Assembly: GCF_009208585.1 (NCBI RefSeq)
Contig: NZ_WFLN01000004.1
Location: 62,001 to 126,000, forward strand
From: Fluviispira multicolorata
GTDB lineage: Bacteria > Bdellovibrionota_B > Oligoflexia > Silvanigrellales > Silvanigrellaceae
Direction of reading: 5' to 3'
Length of the DNA stretch: 64,000 nt
Below are positions 62,816-64,000 of the stretch, piece after piece (the stretch's first letter is position 1; every line of letters begins with the position of its first letter). A model generated the notes under the pieces. That model made no database searches, had not been told where the DNA came from, and saw only the letters and a list, made by a program, of their open reading frames with translations. A program made the position numbers and the translations under genes.

Positions 62816-64000
62816 ACTTTTTTAAATTTAGCCAAGTCTTGCAACATATGAATTTGCCCAAATAGAGATTTTTTAAAGTCGGATAACAATAAACTTTCAT
62901 TTTCGGAGTGTGCATTTGTATAAGGATCTTCAACTCCAACAAGAATTGCGGGTATAGATCCAAATTCATCGGATAGAGGTTGGACAAATGGAATGCTTGC
63001 ACCACAGCCAATAAATTGTGTTGTATGTCCATAACCTTTTTCTAATGAACGAGCTGCAATTTGATAGACATCTGCTTTGGGATCTGCAATTGACCACCAA
63101 TTGCTAGCAGATTCTGTTGTTACTTTAAGACGAAAACCCTGCGGACAAACAGCATTAATATGTTTTGTTAAAATATCTAAAACTTCTTGAGGCTTCATAT
63201 TTGGAACAATTCGAATAGAAACCCTTGCCCATGCAGCGTCTTGAATAATATTACTCACAAGCTTTTTACTGCCACTTTGAATTGCATTTATACTTAATGA
63301 TGGCTGTCTCCAAAGACGCTCTGCAAAATCTTTTTCTTGTGCAGTAAAGGGGAGTCCATTTAATAAGCCAGTTGCTCCTCTTGCAATATTTTCTAATTTT
63401 AATTTCGCAAAATTTTTGCGTTCTTCTTCTGTAAGTTGAAGAACATTATCGGTTAACCCTTTAATAGCTATGTTCCCTTGTTCATCGCATAAAGTAGCAA
63501 GTATTTTTGTGAGAGCAAAAACAGGGTCTGGCAGTATTCCTCCCCAAAGTCCAGAGTGCACAGGATGATCAAGAGCATCAACTTCAATGTCTACAGCAAC
63601 TAAACCACGGAGCGCGGTCGTGATACTTGGTATTCCTGAGTCAACATTGACACAGTCGGTAACAATAATTCCATCAGCTTTTAATTTTGCTTTGTGCTGA
63701 CGGACAAATGCAGCAAGGTTATTGCTACCAATTTCTTCTTCTCCTTCAATAAGAACTTTTACATTAACAGGTAATTCTCCTGCGGTTTTTAAATAAGCAG
63801 CTATTGCTGCAGAATGGGCGATGATTCCTGCTTTGTCATCTGCTGTTCCTCTTCCGTACAGGCGGCCATTTTTTTCAACAGGTTTAAAAGGATCTGTTTT
63901 CCATTTGTCTTCACGTCCAGGGGGCTGAACATCGTGGTGAGCATAAAGTAACAAAGTAGGTGCATCGGGTTTGTGGATCCATTCAGCGTAGACATAGGGA
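62812..64000 (-). CDS. M20-family peptidase (dipeptidase), 5' partial
   Basis: Runs off the right edge; the frame is open to base 64000, where the visible part begins PYVYAEWIHKPDAPT. Then come LLLYAHHDVQPPG (metal His and Asp), GRGTADDKAGIIAH (bridging Asp), LIEGEEEIGSNN (catalytic Glu then metal Glu), TALRGLVAVDIEVDALDHPV, the dimerisation domain HSGLWGGILPDP, and a terminal AHSENES with the last metal His. Typical of the 450-470-aa dipeptidase group acting on small peptides, presumably in the cytoplasm. Confidence 0.93.
   Translation of the reverse strand, partial: PYVYAEWIHKPDAPTLLLYAHHDVQPPGREDKWKTDPFKPVEKNGRLYGRGTADDKAGIIAHSAAIAAYLKTAGELPVNVKVLIEGEEEIGSNNLAAFVRQHKAKLKADGIIVTDCVNVDSGIPSITTALRGLVAVDIEVDALDHPVHSGLWGGILPDPVFALTKILATLCDEQGNIAIKGLTDNVLQLTEEERKNFAKLKLENIARGATGLLNGLPFTAQEKDFAERLWRQPSLSINAIQSGSKKLVSNIIQDAAWARVSIRIVPNMKPQEVLDILTKHINAVCPQGFRLKVTTESASNWWSIADPKADVYQIAARSLEKGYGHTTQFIGCGASIPFVQPLSDEFGSIPAILVGVEDPYTNAHSENESLLLSDFKKSLFGQIHMLQDLAKFKKV

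Overview
The window is about one-third GC, densely coded and chromosomal in character, with no phage, insertion sequence or CRISPR array. The gene content is that of a didermic (Gram-negative-type) bacterium: an RseP-type site-2 protease, several predicted outer-membrane barrels and lipoproteins, an O-antigen ligase, a heptosyltransferase-like GT9 enzyme and a Tad/Flp pilus. The low GC, the frequent GTG/TTG starts, type III glutamine synthetase, PPi-type phosphofructokinase and many lineage-restricted secreted proteins suggest an aquatic member of the Bdellovibrionota/Oligoflexia, possibly Silvanigrellales. That placement is inference from style and content, not from a marker gene.

Layout. 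1-6.5 kb: rseP (5' end outside the window), tsaB, pssA, asd and a large secreted/barrel protein. 6.5-7.9 kb: two unrecognised genes. 8.0-11.9 kb: the most unusual locus, yceI followed by two small cysteine-containing secreted precursors, an MNIO (DUF692) enzyme, a DUF2063-type partner and a cysteine-paired Sel1-repeat protein. It reads as a bufferin-like RiPP operon with an extra member. 11.9-25.1 kb: housekeeping (dps, PPi-pfk, purA, sanA-like, DedA, queD-like, ABC1 kinase, speD, DHH phosphoesterase, RDD protein) mixed with a Cys-rich secreted protein and a barrel protein. 25.3-34.4 kb: glutamine synthetase III, a tiny transcription unit, an argininosuccinate synthase fused to an MGS-like regulatory domain, a cytosine-deaminase-like amidohydrolase, a dihydroorotate-dehydrogenase-like gene, pyrE and two FUSC-type membrane proteins. 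34.5-36.1 kb: ROK kinase and a MarR regulator with a perfect palindrome just upstream of it.

36.1-46.8 kb: a divergent Tad/Flp pilus locus. The minus arm runs pilin, cpaB, FHA-tadA, tadB, tadC. The plus arm runs a DUF192-like/secretin fusion, two unrecognised single-TM proteins and three TadE/TadG-type proteins. No CpaE/TadZ and no prepilin peptidase are present in the window. tRNA-Phe(GAA) follows at 46.9 kb.

47.1-64 kb: O-methyltransferase, O-antigen ligase, GT9, D-lactate dehydrogenase, PEP carboxykinase, acyl-CoA dehydrogenase, a TPR protein, a DUF374 acyltransferase, three tandem related lipoprotein-like genes, a secreted PLD-type nuclease, an eight-repeat beta-propeller protein, and an M20 peptidase that runs off the right edge.

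The points most worth following are the bufferin-like operon, the ArgG-MGS fusion beside pyrimidine genes, the domain fusions in the Tad system, the 26-codon unit at 27.5 kb, and several near-perfect palindromes upstream of speD, glnN and marR.
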